This document shows, piece by piece, positions 7,238 to 15,748 of a stretch of DNA of 37,015 nt. Below the pieces are notes generated by a model. It saw nothing but the letters and a program-made list of their open reading frames with translations. It was not told the DNA's origin and made no database searches. The stretch is from assembly GCA_944386835.1 (NCBI GenBank), contig CALXCQ010000163.1, forward strand, positions 1 to 37,015, read 5' to 3'. Source of the stretch: an uncultured Oscillospiraceae bacterium. GTDB taxonomy: Bacteria > Bacillota > Clostridia > Oscillospirales > Oscillospiraceae. The translations under genes were made by a program, and so were the position numbers. Each line of letters opens with the position of its first letter. Position 1 is the first letter of the stretch.

Positions 7238-9037
7238 TCACTCTGCGAAAACAGAAACAAATCCTAAATCGGCTACACTATACGAACCATATTGGGACAA
7301 GAAGGAAGCAAAAATATAGTCTGCAAACTCCAAGGCAATCACGCCCTGCAACTCCATCATCCCCGCTACATCCGCCTCATGGATAATCCCTGCACTTTCC
7401 GTATGCACAAAGGGAACCAGGGAATCCTTTGTAAACTCCGCCGGATCCACAATACCGTACCCGTAAAACTGCGTCTGCTCTGCCTCCGGCGGCGAGTAGA
7501 CATAGAAAGCCAACAAGCATTCCTCCTCTTCCGGGAGCAAAAGCCATACGGCAACAGTAGTTATATTGTTGGCTGTATAGCTGTGACTCAGATAAAACGC
7601 CTGCTCCTTTTCGGAGTATGCCAGCTGAGCACAGTCAAAGTTGCCGTCTTCTTCGATAACCTCCGTATAGAATTTCATATCAGAATCCGCTTCCGTGTAA
7701 TGAGACAGCAACCAATTTTTGAGAAGTGCATACGCTTCTTGTCTGCGGCCCGTACTCTGGCCAACCGGTTGCAACTCCGACAGGGCAGTCAACTGCGTCG
7801 CCGCGAAGCCGTCAATCACAGAAATGGGCAGCGCCAGGTTCAGATTTTGTCCGTCTGCCAAAGTGGCAGAAGTAATGCCTATTACCTGCCCATATTTATT
7901 GATTAAAGCGCCTCCGCTGCTGCCAGGAGAAATCGGTGCGCTGGTTTGAATATAGCTGACGTCGGAAGTTACCCGGTTGGGGTTAGAAATAATCCCCTGA
8001 GAAATGGTGCTTTGCAGACCCAGGGGGCTGCCGATTGCATAGACCGTCGCCCCACCTACCACTGTACTTTCGTCCCCCGGTTCCAAATAGGGGAAGTTAT
8101 CCCCTTTTACCTGAATCACTGCCCAGTCCTCTGCGGGATTGTAGTCGTAAACACCGGTCACGTCATACTCCTTCTGGGTGTCGGACGTGATAATCTTGGC
8201 AGAAGCTGCCCCTTCAATTACATGATAGTTGGTAACCGCCGTGCCTTTCTCATCCAGAAAGAACCCGCTGCCAGACGCGATTGCCATGCCTTGTGCATTG
8301 TAAATTTCAATATAAAAGACGGCAGGAGAACATTGGGCATAGATTTCTTCCGCTGTCAGCTCCGTTTTCTCCGCACTGTGCCTTGCAATGGCCGAGACAT
8401 CATAATAGGTATGATACTGCGCTTGGGTAAAGACGCCGGCGGCAATGAGCTTCTCTGCCAGCGTCTCCGTGGTTCCGTTGACGGTAACCGGCAGAGCCGC
8501 ATAGGAGACCACAACCACATCTGCCCGCCAGAAGTCTGACGTATGGACACAATCCGGCAAAATTCCGATCTGCCTGGCCAGGGTATAGGGATTGTCCCAG
8601 GTGAAATCCCGGTTGTCCGTATCAGAATATCCCAATGCCCGCAGGACAAAGGTCAAATACATAGCCGCACTGGCAGTTCCTGCTCCAAATTGGGTATCGG
8701 ATACACCATTGGTCAGGCCATTTTCGTAGGCATACCCTACATAGGGATCGGCCCAACCAGCCACGTCAGTAAACGGATGCTCCCAGGCGCCGTTTAATGC
8801 CTCTTCTTCTTTCCCCAAAACCCGAATCAGCATGACCAGGGCCTCTGTCCGGGAGGGTTCCCGGTCCAAATCGAAATCGGTTTCCGAAACTCCCTGGAAT
8901 AATCCCAACGCTTTTAAATCCGAAGCCAATTCTTCTTCATAGGAAGTGTTGCGGACAGACGCTGCTGCCGTTGTGTAGGGCAAGCTGCTAATACACAGCA
9001 CCAGACACAAAACAACGGAAATCACACGTTTTTTCAA
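7238..9037 (-). CDS. exported SLH-domain trypsin-like serine protease (HtrA-type, no PDZ seen)
   Basis: A 599-residue exoprotein. A signal peptide covers residues 1-26 (KKRVISVVLCLVLC, then SSLPYTTAAA). Residues about 35-210 hold S-layer-homology-like repeats (FTDVAGWADPYVGYAYENGL and related), which would tether it to the cell wall. Residues about 230-420 are a trypsin fold with the triad His272 (TNYHVIEG), Asp304 (NPAEDWAVIQV) and Ser374 (SPGSSGGAL), as in DegP/HtrA. The last 170 residues match nothing I recognise and contain no PDZ-like pattern. The start is a TTG with AGGGGGAG five bases upstream. It is monocistronic, ends at a strong terminator, and probably handles misfolded or cell-wall proteins outside the membrane. 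Confidence 0.88.
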   Translation of the reverse strand: MKKRVISVVLCLVLCISSLPYTTAAASVRNTSYEEELASDLKALGLFQGVSETDFDLDREPSRTEALVMLIRVLGKEEEALNGAWEHPFTDVAGWADPYVGYAYENGLTNGVSDTQFGAGTASAAMYLTFVLRALGYSDTDNRDFTWDNPYTLARQIGILPDCVHTSDFWRADVVVVSYAALPVTVNGTTETLAEKLIAAGVFTQAQYHTYYDVSAIARHSAEKTELTAEEIYAQCSPAVFYIEIYNAQGMAIASGSGFFLDEKGTAVTNYHVIEGAASAKIITSDTQKEYDVTGVYDYNPAEDWAVIQVKGDNFPYLEPGDESTVVGGATVYAIGSPLGLQSTISQGIISNPNRVTSDVSYIQTSAPISPGSSGGALINKYGQVIGITSATLADGQNLNLALPISVIDGFAATQLTALSELQPVGQSTGRRQEAYALLKNWLLSHYTEADSDMKFYTEVIEEDGNFDCAQLAYSEKEQAFYLSHSYTANNITTVAVWLLLPEEEECLLAFYVYSPPEAEQTQFYGYGIVDPAEFTKDSLVPFVHTESAGIIHEADVAGMMELQGVIALEFADYIFASFLSQYGSYSVADLGFVSVFAE

Positions 9038-9118
9038 ACTATCTCCCCCTTACAAAAAACGGTATCACCATTTGGCCCTATTGCAGGTTGTGCCAAGTTA
9101 CCAGATAGGTTTGACTTT

Positions 9119-9147
9119 ACTATACAGTATAACACGAACCAGTACAA
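9119..9147 (-). promoter_or_regulatory. weak candidate promoter of the protease gene
   Basis: TTGTAC (9142-9147) and TATAGT (9119-9124) with a 17-base spacer on the minus strand, about 80 bases before the TTG start. The -35 is poor. Confidence 0.3.
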
Positions 9148-9688
9148 CACGGAGAAAAGCAAATCTCCTATTTTTTATTGATTTTATAGACGAAAGTCGT
9201 CTTATAATTTCTTGCAAGTGTTTAAAGAAGTGGGTAAAAGGCCTGTATTTTCAAGGGCTTTCCCGTTTCTGCTTGTGTCTTCTCCTATTGCCGCATAAGT
9301 TAGTTTTGTGAAGTTGGGCACCATTTTAGCACCACAAACAAGACAGTAAACATAAGTACAGGACGGTGCTATTACGCCCACAATGGCAACTCTATTTATG
9401 GCACTATGTTACGCATTAGATGTTCAATAAGCCTTACAAGAAAGACATTACAGGCACTGAAATGTATTTATACCTTTTCCTTCAAAATACCCTTTAACTG
9501 CGTAACACTTCAAAGAGAATACCACTTATTTGAGGTGTCTTTACTCTTCCATTTCTCTATGAAAAGTTCCGCAGCAAGCATAGGGAAGGGTTACCCCTTC
9601 CGTAAAAACCACTCATTTCCGTCTGCGACAATAAGATGGATTTTTACTTGTTGAGAACATCCCAAACCCACACTAAACTGAAACCCGC
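9148..9688. other. gene-free region, possible coding remnant
   Basis: About 540 bases, AT-richer than the flanks, with no frame that has both a ribosome site and recognisable motifs. On the minus strand a frame runs from about 9410 to 9205 and reads ...GAKMVPNFTKL..., with a GCACC direct repeat at its middle. It has no start and could be the 3' remnant of a lost gene. Confidence 0.35.
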
Positions 9689-10642
9689 CTATCTCGTTAT
9701 CTTCTTCAAAATACGATGATAAATAGGAGCGTTGGGTGATGGCGTTGTAATTGGAACTAAAAGTCCATCTTTGATGAATTGTTCAATACGCAAAGCAATC
9801 CACCCATCACCGATTCCCAATTGATATTTCCCAAGCACCTGTCCGACAAGGATTGCTTCTTTGAATTCATCCTCCAAGGTACTCAACTCGCGAAGAATAA
9901 ACGTATCATACAGAGTTTCCGGTACGCTGACCAGTTTACCATTTACAACAGCACGAAGGAGAGAGCTTTCATACTGAAGCTCTTTCCAACGATTCGCCAA
10001 ACTATGGAGATAATTTGTCGGCAGCTTCTTTCCCGGTAATCCCATCCGTCCTAAGTGATAGGGCTCAACTTCACCCCATCCGTGATACTGGACAATGCAG
10101 CCGTCAGGTCTTGCTTCCCACGACGGGAGTTCCACTAGGGTAACATCCAACTTTTCAAGTCCAATAGGTCGCAGCTGCTCCATAAGCCAATACAGGCCGC
10201 ACACATCATCTGGTTCTCGTCCTACCCACACTCGAATGGACTCTCCGTGCTGAACCTGTTCCAGTAGCGCAGCATAACTCTTGCGAGATGTGTCGAGGAG
10301 TTCGGCTACAACATCAGATGCCATACTGGGGTGAATACTCATCAGAAGAGATAATGCTGACTCTCGCTCCAAGCCGATTCCTGTTTCGGAAATTTTGCCC
10401 ACTGACAATGCCAACGGAAGATTGATGATATTCTTCCGATTTCCTTCTAACGGAACAGAGTTTTCCCAACCGGAACGCTCTCGCTCTTCTACTTGATGCT
10501 GGAATTTTTGGACTTCTTCTTGCGTAATTGTCCCATCAGTGTCAGAGATAATTACACTGGTTGCACCGCCTAAATAACCTTTATGCCCGATTGCAACCGC
10601 CATAGTTCCTGCAACACTATCACTAAACACTACTTCTAACAT
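9689..10642 (-). CDS. DUF1835-domain protein
   Basis: A 317-residue cytoplasmic protein that begins MLEVVFSDSVAGTMAVA, the characteristic opening of DUF1835 proteins, and carries the middle motif SIRVWVGREPDDVCGLYW expected of the same family. The C-terminal third (PIGLEKLDVTLVELP to the end) fits the accompanying DUF3658-type domain. The function of this family is not established. I prefer the ATG at 10642, since the GTG at 10654 lies inside the AAAAGGTG that serves as ribosome site. It is flanked by long gene-free regions on both sides and seems to be a single-gene unit. Confidence 0.75.
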   Translation of the reverse strand: MLEVVFSDSVAGTMAVAIGHKGYLGGATSVIISDTDGTITQEEVQKFQHQVEERERSGWENSVPLEGNRKNIINLPLALSVGKISETGIGLERESALSLLMSIHPSMASDVVAELLDTSRKSYAALLEQVQHGESIRVWVGREPDDVCGLYWLMEQLRPIGLEKLDVTLVELPSWEARPDGCIVQYHGWGEVEPYHLGRMGLPGKKLPTNYLHSLANRWKELQYESSLLRAVVNGKLVSVPETLYDTFILRELSTLEDEFKEAILVGQVLGKYQLGIGDGWIALRIEQFIKDGLLVPITTPSPNAPIYHRILKKITR

Positions 10643-10654
10643 AACATTATTCAC

Positions 10655-11468
10655 CTTTTAGCAAAATTCCAAGTTTTCGCTTTTTATAGCAATATTATAG
10701 CACCCAGTATAAATTTTTCTATTACTTTTGTTTTCCCCATTTGTACGAAACAGCAGAGCCGGTCGCTCTCATATAGTATGGTTTTTCTTATATCTTCCCG
10801 TATTGTTTTATATCGCCACAGAAAATCCGGGCACCATTTGGGTACCAAAGCGTCAAAAATCATTGTTGTTTTGTGTGTCCTAATCTGCGAAAACCTCCTT
10901 ATTCTGCAAGGGATTTCACAGTTTAAGATATTTTTAGAGTGCAAATCAAATACTATTTTTTAGTAATTTTTCCTTTTTCTATTGGGCTTCCTTGCCTGAT
11001 GAACTGATGCACTCTTTTTCTCTTTCCTTACCGGTTCCACGCCATGGCAACAACAACGCCGAAATAAGCATGGCTAAGTTTGGGCAGACGTCTGTCTTTG
11101 CGCCTTGCCATAATCGCTACCGGTCACATCCGGAAACGCAGTCTGGGGAAGCTCCACATTTTTCTCTTCCACTGTCATTTTTTCTCTGATGCATTCCATG
11201 GGCATACCAGAGCAACAGCAAGTAAGCAAAGCCGCTTCTCCTCTGCGCTTGCTTCCACTTAAGGTGTAAAATTAACCGCTGATCCACACAAAACCAGTCT
11301 GGACTCTGCACTCAGATGATCAATAACCTGCAAAAGTTCTTTTGAACCTCCCAATTCCTTTGACAATGTTCCCCTCTGTCATAGATTGCTTTTACCGCTG
11401 GTGCATGGTATGATAAAAAAGAGAGAAAGGCTGATTTGCAGGATGAACTCCGGAAGAAAGGATTTAAC
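10655..11468. other. gene-free region of about 800 bases
   Basis: No frame here has a ribosome site and a recognisable protein. A minus-strand frame at 10684-10944 is open for 86 codons but its composition (many Cys, Arg, Trp) does not suggest a real protein. AT content rises between 10650 and 10980. The region presumably holds the promoters of the two divergent flanking genes. Confidence 0.4.
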
Positions 11469-12476
11469 ATGGAGAAGCGGATATTTTTAATTACCGGTGC
11501 AAACGGCTTTCTGGGAAACAATATTGTCCGTCTATTGGCAGCAAAAGGAGAAAATGTTCGGGCTTTACTGCTCCCCGGCGACACTCCGGTCTCTTTACAG
11601 GGACTTGCCTGCCAGATCTATTTCGGGGATGTCACCCGGGCAGAGACGCTTGGAGAATTTTTTCAGGCAGCGGAAGATGTCCAGTTATTTGTGATTCACT
11701 GCGCCGGTATTGTTTCCATTGGGACAAGGCCCCATCGGCAGGTAAAAGAAGTAAACGTCAACGGTACCAAAAACATCGTTCAAAAAGTTCTCGAAACCCA
11801 TGCCAAGCTGATTTATATCAACACGGTCCACGCAATCCCTGAGCAACCTCCGGGTAAGGTAATGGCCGAGGTGACAGCCTTTGATCCACAAAAGGTAGTA
11901 GGAGAATATGCCAAGACCAAAGCCGAAGCAGCCAACTACGTGTTGCAGATGAGAAAAACCTCCGGTTTAAACGCCTGTATTCTGCATCCTTCCGGGATGA
12001 TTGGTCCTTATGATTTTGGAAACAGCCACCTGACCCAGCTAATACTGGACTATGCCAATGGGCGGCTGAGAGCCTGTGTGAAAGGTGGCTATGATTTTGT
12101 AGACGTGCGGGATGTGGCCCAGGGGGCGATTCTGGCCTGCCACTATGGAAAACCGGGACAGTGTTACATCCTCTCCAACGTCTTCCTGAGTATCCCGGAG
12201 CTGCTCAGTCTCATTGGCAAAGTGGGAAATATTCCCAGAGTGAAGCATATTTTACCCATGTGGCTGGCTAAATTTACAGCACCTTTGGCGGAGGAGTACT
12301 ATAAGCTGCAGCATCAGCCCCCCTTGTACACCAAATACTCTCTTTATACGCTGACGGCAAACGGAAAATTTACCAATGAAAAAGCAAAACGAGAGATATG
12401 CTACACAACCAGAGACATGGAAAGTACCATACGGGACACTTTGGCCTGGTTGCGCTGTCAAAAACGGATCCCATAG
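11469..12476 (+). CDS. extended SDR, NAD-dependent epimerase/dehydratase (dihydroflavonol-reductase-like)
   Basis: A 335-residue oxidoreductase of the extended short-chain family. The dinucleotide-binding motif ITGANGFLGNNIVRLL lies at residues 6-21; the YxxxK catalytic pair is in GEYAKTKAEAA, after a serine/threonine-bearing strand (LIYINTVHAIPE). Downstream FVDVRDVAQGAILAC is typical of the atypical dihydroflavonol-reductase/3-beta-HSD-like branch. The ATG at 11469 has AAGGA six bases upstream; an upstream TTG at 11436 is not needed. Expected to reduce or oxidise a carbonyl/alcohol on an unknown substrate. It runs in the same direction as the aldo/keto reductase 220 bases downstream. Confidence 0.85.
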   Translation: MEKRIFLITGANGFLGNNIVRLLAAKGENVRALLLPGDTPVSLQGLACQIYFGDVTRAETLGEFFQAAEDVQLFVIHCAGIVSIGTRPHRQVKEVNVNGTKNIVQKVLETHAKLIYINTVHAIPEQPPGKVMAEVTAFDPQKVVGEYAKTKAEAANYVLQMRKTSGLNACILHPSGMIGPYDFGNSHLTQLILDYANGRLRACVKGGYDFVDVRDVAQGAILACHYGKPGQCYILSNVFLSIPELLSLIGKVGNIPRVKHILPMWLAKFTAPLAEEYYKLQHQPPLYTKYSLYTLTANGKFTNEKAKREICYTTRDMESTIRDTLAWLRCQKRIP

Positions 12477-12484
12477 CAATCTGC

Positions 12485-12500
12485 CGGTCCTGGGACCGGG
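12485..12500 (+). terminator. possible weak terminator
   Basis: CCGGTC pairs with GACCGG around a four-base loop just after the SDR stop. No T-run of note follows, so activity is doubtful. Confidence 0.25.
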
Positions 12501-12697
12501 GCACCCCATTTTCTCCCGTGTCCACTTCCCGGCTGGCCCGTTATAACACAAGAAGACCGGGTTGCGCCGGCTTTGATTCTACGCAGCTACCAAGATCGAA
12601 GGTTTCTCAAGAATGGGCAGTTGCAATCCCTGTTACGGGAAAGTATGGGCTTTCCCAGACGTATCTTTTGTAAGAATTTTAATTTGGAGAGGCAAGC

Positions 12698-13663
12698 ATG
12701 AAGTATAAACCATTTGGGAAAACAGATCTTATGGTGTCGGAAATTGCCCTGGGAACCTGGGGGATTGGTGGGGCCGGATGGGATGAAAACACAGAGGAAA
12801 CCCGTCTGGACACAATCCGGTCAGCCATTGAAAGCGGAATTAACTTTATTGACACCGCTCCGGCTTATAACGGCGGTGTCGCCGAAGAATATGTAGGTCG
12901 CGTCATCCAGGATATGGGCGTAAGGCAGAATGTATACCTGGTTACCAAGTGCGGAACTGAGTTTATTGACGGCAAATATGTCCGCAGCTGTGCAAAGGAT
13001 ACGATTTTGCGGGAGTGTGAAACCTCTTTGCGCAACCTGCGCACCGACTATATCGATCTGTACCTAATCCACTGGCCCGATGCCAGTGTCCCCATTTCCG
13101 AAACCATGGGTGCTCTGTGGCAGCTAAAAAAGCAGGGTAAAATCCGGCATATTGGCGTATCCAATTTCTCCCAGAAGCAGATTGTCGAAGCAAGCCAGTA
13201 TTGCCCCATTGAAGCTTATCAGCCCCAATATTCCATGGTTCACAGAAGTAACGAGCCGCAGATGCAGTGGGCTGCTGCCCAGGGTATGGGCGTTATGTGC
13301 TACGGCTCTCTGGGCGCCGGTATTTTAACCGGCATCTACCGGAAGCGGCCCAGGTTTGCCCCCTCTGACAACCGCAGCCGGTTTTATAAACATTTTAAAG
13401 AGCCTATGTTCTCTCGAATTATGAAACTGGTAGAACTTATGGACATTATTTCCGCTGCCCACGGTGGCATTCCTCTGGCTCAGATCGCCATTAACTGGTC
13501 TGTTCAGAAAAACTTTGTTGCTTCCTCTATCATCGGCGTACAGCACAGAGAGCGAATTTTGGAAAACTGCGGAAGTTTTGACTGGGAGCTGACACCGGAA
13601 GAAACCAGAATTCTGGATGCAGCCATTCACCTGTATTTGGAAGAAGGGAGCACGGTCAAATAA
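12698..13663 (+). CDS. aldo/keto reductase (paralogue 1)
   Basis: A 321-residue (alpha/beta)8-barrel NADP(H)-dependent reductase. The tetrad is visible: Asp and Tyr in FIDTAPAYNGG, Lys in LVTKCGTEF, His in LIHWPDASVP. HIGVSNFSQKQ and GSLGAGILTG are further family landmarks; the protein most resembles the AKR11/IolS-type group. SD GGAGAGG lies five bases before the ATG. It is strikingly similar to the reductase at 19786-20739 (shared WGIGGAGWD, EAYQPQYSMVHRSNEPQM), so one arose by duplication. It converges on the importer operon, with a shared terminator. Substrate unknown; a role with that operon is inference from duplication and position. Confidence 0.92.
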   Translation: MKYKPFGKTDLMVSEIALGTWGIGGAGWDENTEETRLDTIRSAIESGINFIDTAPAYNGGVAEEYVGRVIQDMGVRQNVYLVTKCGTEFIDGKYVRSCAKDTILRECETSLRNLRTDYIDLYLIHWPDASVPISETMGALWQLKKQGKIRHIGVSNFSQKQIVEASQYCPIEAYQPQYSMVHRSNEPQMQWAAAQGMGVMCYGSLGAGILTGIYRKRPRFAPSDNRSRFYKHFKEPMFSRIMKLVELMDIISAAHGGIPLAQIAINWSVQKNFVASSIIGVQHRERILENCGSFDWELTPEETRILDAAIHLYLEEGSTVK

Positions 13664-13697
13664 GGTTTCCGCAATTGGCAAACAGATCACCATTGGC

Positions 13698-13735
13698 AAA
13701 AAAACGAAGAACCGGTTTGGTTCTTCGTTTTTTTT
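13698..13735. terminator. bidirectional intrinsic terminator
   Basis: A-rich arm, AAAAAAACGAAGAACC, pairs with GGTTCTTCG plus eight Ts around a five-base loop. Perfectly placed between the convergent aldo/keto reductase and the last importer gene, it ends both units. Confidence 0.95.
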
Positions 13736-13739
13736 GACT

Positions 13740-14642
13740 TTAGTCGTCGTGATGCTTGCCCATACCGGCCGGCGGCAGAACCCGACGGGCGGAAATGACA
13801 ATGGCAATCAGAGTCATGACATAGGGGATCATCATCAGGAAGTTGGCATTGATAGACGCATTCTGGATGACGGTCCGCAACGCTTCAAAGAAAGCGAAGA
13901 AGCAGCCGCCCCAGACAGCTCCCAGAGGATTATAGCCGCCAATGACGTTGATAACCATACAGATATATCCACGACCGGCAGTCATGCCCTCCGTGTACAT
14001 GCTCAACTGGCCCAGAGACAGATAAACACCTGCCAGGCCGGACAGAGCACCGCAGACTAACTGACCCGTATATTTATACCGGATCGTGTTGAGGCCCACT
14101 GTGGAAGCCGCCACCGGGTCCTCGCCTACCATGCGCAGCCGCAGGCCAAACTTGGTTTTAAACAAAAATGCCCAGGCCACCAGGACAATGACCAATGTGA
14201 GGAAAAACAGGATGTTCTGCGTCTTCAGGATTTCTCCCAAAACCGGAATCTTTTCCAGCCAGGTCCCGGCAAAGCTGGTAAAGCCATTGACCAGAGGGGA
14301 CATGCTCTCGTTGTCCCACACCAGCTTTACCAGCAAGGGCGCCAGGGCAGTGGAAAGCAAGTTCACGCATACACCACTGATTGCCGGATTGACCTTGAAG
14401 GTCACATGAAGGATGCCGTTAAGAACAGCAAAAACCATGCCGGCAACCACACCACACAAAAGTCCTATCCAGGGGCTGCCGGAAAAATAGGCACCCAGTA
14501 CACCAAAAAAGGCGCCGCCGATCATCATACCTTCACAGCCCAGGTCGGTAATGCCTGCCCGAACCGAATAGGCGCCGCCAGTGGAGGCCAGAATATAGGG
14601 AATTGCCATACGCAGCGTAGCTGCAATAATCAAAATAATCAT
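13740..14642 (-). CDS. ABC transporter permease, BMP-type importer (second permease)
   Basis: A 300-residue permease with about eight membrane spans, of the branched-chain-amino-acid/BMP permease class. Visible landmarks: LASTGGAYSVRAGITDLGCE, GMMIGGAFFGVLGAYFSGSP, VNPAISGVCVNLLSTALAPL, and GRGYICMVINVIGGYNPLGA near the C-terminus. It pairs with the 369-residue permease upstream as a heterodimer. Its ATG overlaps the preceding stop in an ATGA (14639-14642), so the two are translationally coupled. It is the last gene of the importer unit and is followed directly by the shared terminator. Confidence 0.92.
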   Translation of the reverse strand: MIILIIAATLRMAIPYILASTGGAYSVRAGITDLGCEGMMIGGAFFGVLGAYFSGSPWIGLLCGVVAGMVFAVLNGILHVTFKVNPAISGVCVNLLSTALAPLLVKLVWDNESMSPLVNGFTSFAGTWLEKIPVLGEILKTQNILFFLTLVIVLVAWAFLFKTKFGLRLRMVGEDPVAASTVGLNTIRYKYTGQLVCGALSGLAGVYLSLGQLSMYTEGMTAGRGYICMVINVIGGYNPLGAVWGGCFFAFFEALRTVIQNASINANFLMMIPYVMTLIAIVISARRVLPPAGMGKHHDD

Positions 14643-15748
14643 GTTCCGGCCTCCTTATGCTTCCGATTCTCCTGTTTCTTACCAGCCGGTAGTCTCTTTT
14701 TCAGCCACTGGAAGGAACAAATGGCCTTAATCATGTTGGGTGCTGCCACAAATACCACTACAAAGGCCTGAATCACACTGACAAACTCTTTGGGCACATT
14801 GGAAGTCCGGTTTAAAATCATGGCACCGGCTTTCAAAATGCCAAACAAAATTGCTGAGACCACAGAAAACAGCGGGTCGTAAGCTGCCAGAGCCGCAACC
14901 GAAATACCAGACCATCCGTAGTTATCGGAAAAGCCGTCAATAAATTTAAAATTGACGCCCAGAATCATGCTGGCTCCACACAGGCCGGCCAAAGCACCGC
15001 TGAGGGCAAAGCTGAAAAGGAAGATCCGATTGACACGAATTCCCGCCGTTTGCGCCGCCCGCAGATTCTTCCCGATGACCTGCATTTTATAGCCTACTAC
15101 GCTTCGCTTCATCACGATTTCCAGTAGAATTGCCAAGGCAATGGCCAGGAAAATGGCATAGGTCAGCTGGGTGTTTTTCATCAGCTTTCCGATCACGGCG
15201 CTGTCTTGAATCGTCTCCGTCATGCCCCAGATGCTTCCTTCTGCACGGAACGGGTCGTTGCACAGATAGGAGACAAACAGCGCAATAATTTCATTGAGCA
15301 TAACGGTGGTAATAATTTCTCTGGCTCCAAACCGGTTTTTTAGCCACGCGGTCAGCCCACCAATGGCTGCGCCTGCCAGGGCGCCACCCAGGACACAGAT
15401 CGGCAGATGGAGAATCATGGGCAGGCCTTTCAGGTAGGCCCCCAACAGAGCCGACATCATGGCGCCGCTGAGCATTTGCCCTTCCAGACCCAGATTCACC
15501 AGGCCACATTTCGCCGCAATGGCGTAGGCTACACCGGTAAACATAAGGGGCGTTGCCTGGGCAAATACGGAGGCAATGTTCTTCGCACTGCTAAAAGCCA
15601 GCGCGAACACCTGATAATAGACCCAGAAGGGATTGTAGCCACTGATGGCAATGAGGATTCCTCCGGCAATCAGCGCCAGAACAAACGCCAGAATTGGCGT
15701 CTTGACTGCAAGCCAAATTGCCTTCCCATTCTTTTTCAGGTTAGCCAT
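14639..15748 (-). CDS. ABC transporter permease, BMP-type importer (first permease)
   Basis: A 369-residue permease with eight to ten spans. Family landmarks are FSSAKNIASVFAQATPLMFT, GVAYAIAAKCGLVNLGLEGQ and AREIITTVMLNEIIALFVSY, the coupling region of BMP-type nucleoside permeases. It overlaps the ATPase gene by eight bases and the next permease by four, so the three are translated as a block. With the lipoprotein at 18499 and the ATPase it forms a complete importer. The extreme C-terminus (KQENRKHKEAGT) is charged and cytoplasmic. Confidence 0.93.
   Translation of the reverse strand: MANLKKNGKAIWLAVKTPILAFVLALIAGGILIAISGYNPFWVYYQVFALAFSSAKNIASVFAQATPLMFTGVAYAIAAKCGLVNLGLEGQMLSGAMMSALLGAYLKGLPMILHLPICVLGGALAGAAIGGLTAWLKNRFGAREIITTVMLNEIIALFVSYLCNDPFRAEGSIWGMTETIQDSAVIGKLMKNTQLTYAIFLAIALAILLEIVMKRSVVGYKMQVIGKNLRAAQTAGIRVNRIFLFSFALSGALAGLCGASMILGVNFKFIDGFSDNYGWSGISVAALAAYDPLFSVVSAILFGILKAGAMILNRTSNVPKEFVSVIQAFVVVFVAAPNMIKAICSFQWLKKRLPAGKKQENRKHKEAGT

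Noticed and set aside
9205-9410. Integrase tail GAKMVPNFTKL
   Set aside because: A resemblance only; no start, no catalytic motif and no adjacent att repeat.
10684-10944. 86-codon minus-strand frame with Cys/Arg-rich product
   Set aside because: No ribosome site, odd composition and no recognisable domain; in an AT-rich gap where long frames are common by chance.
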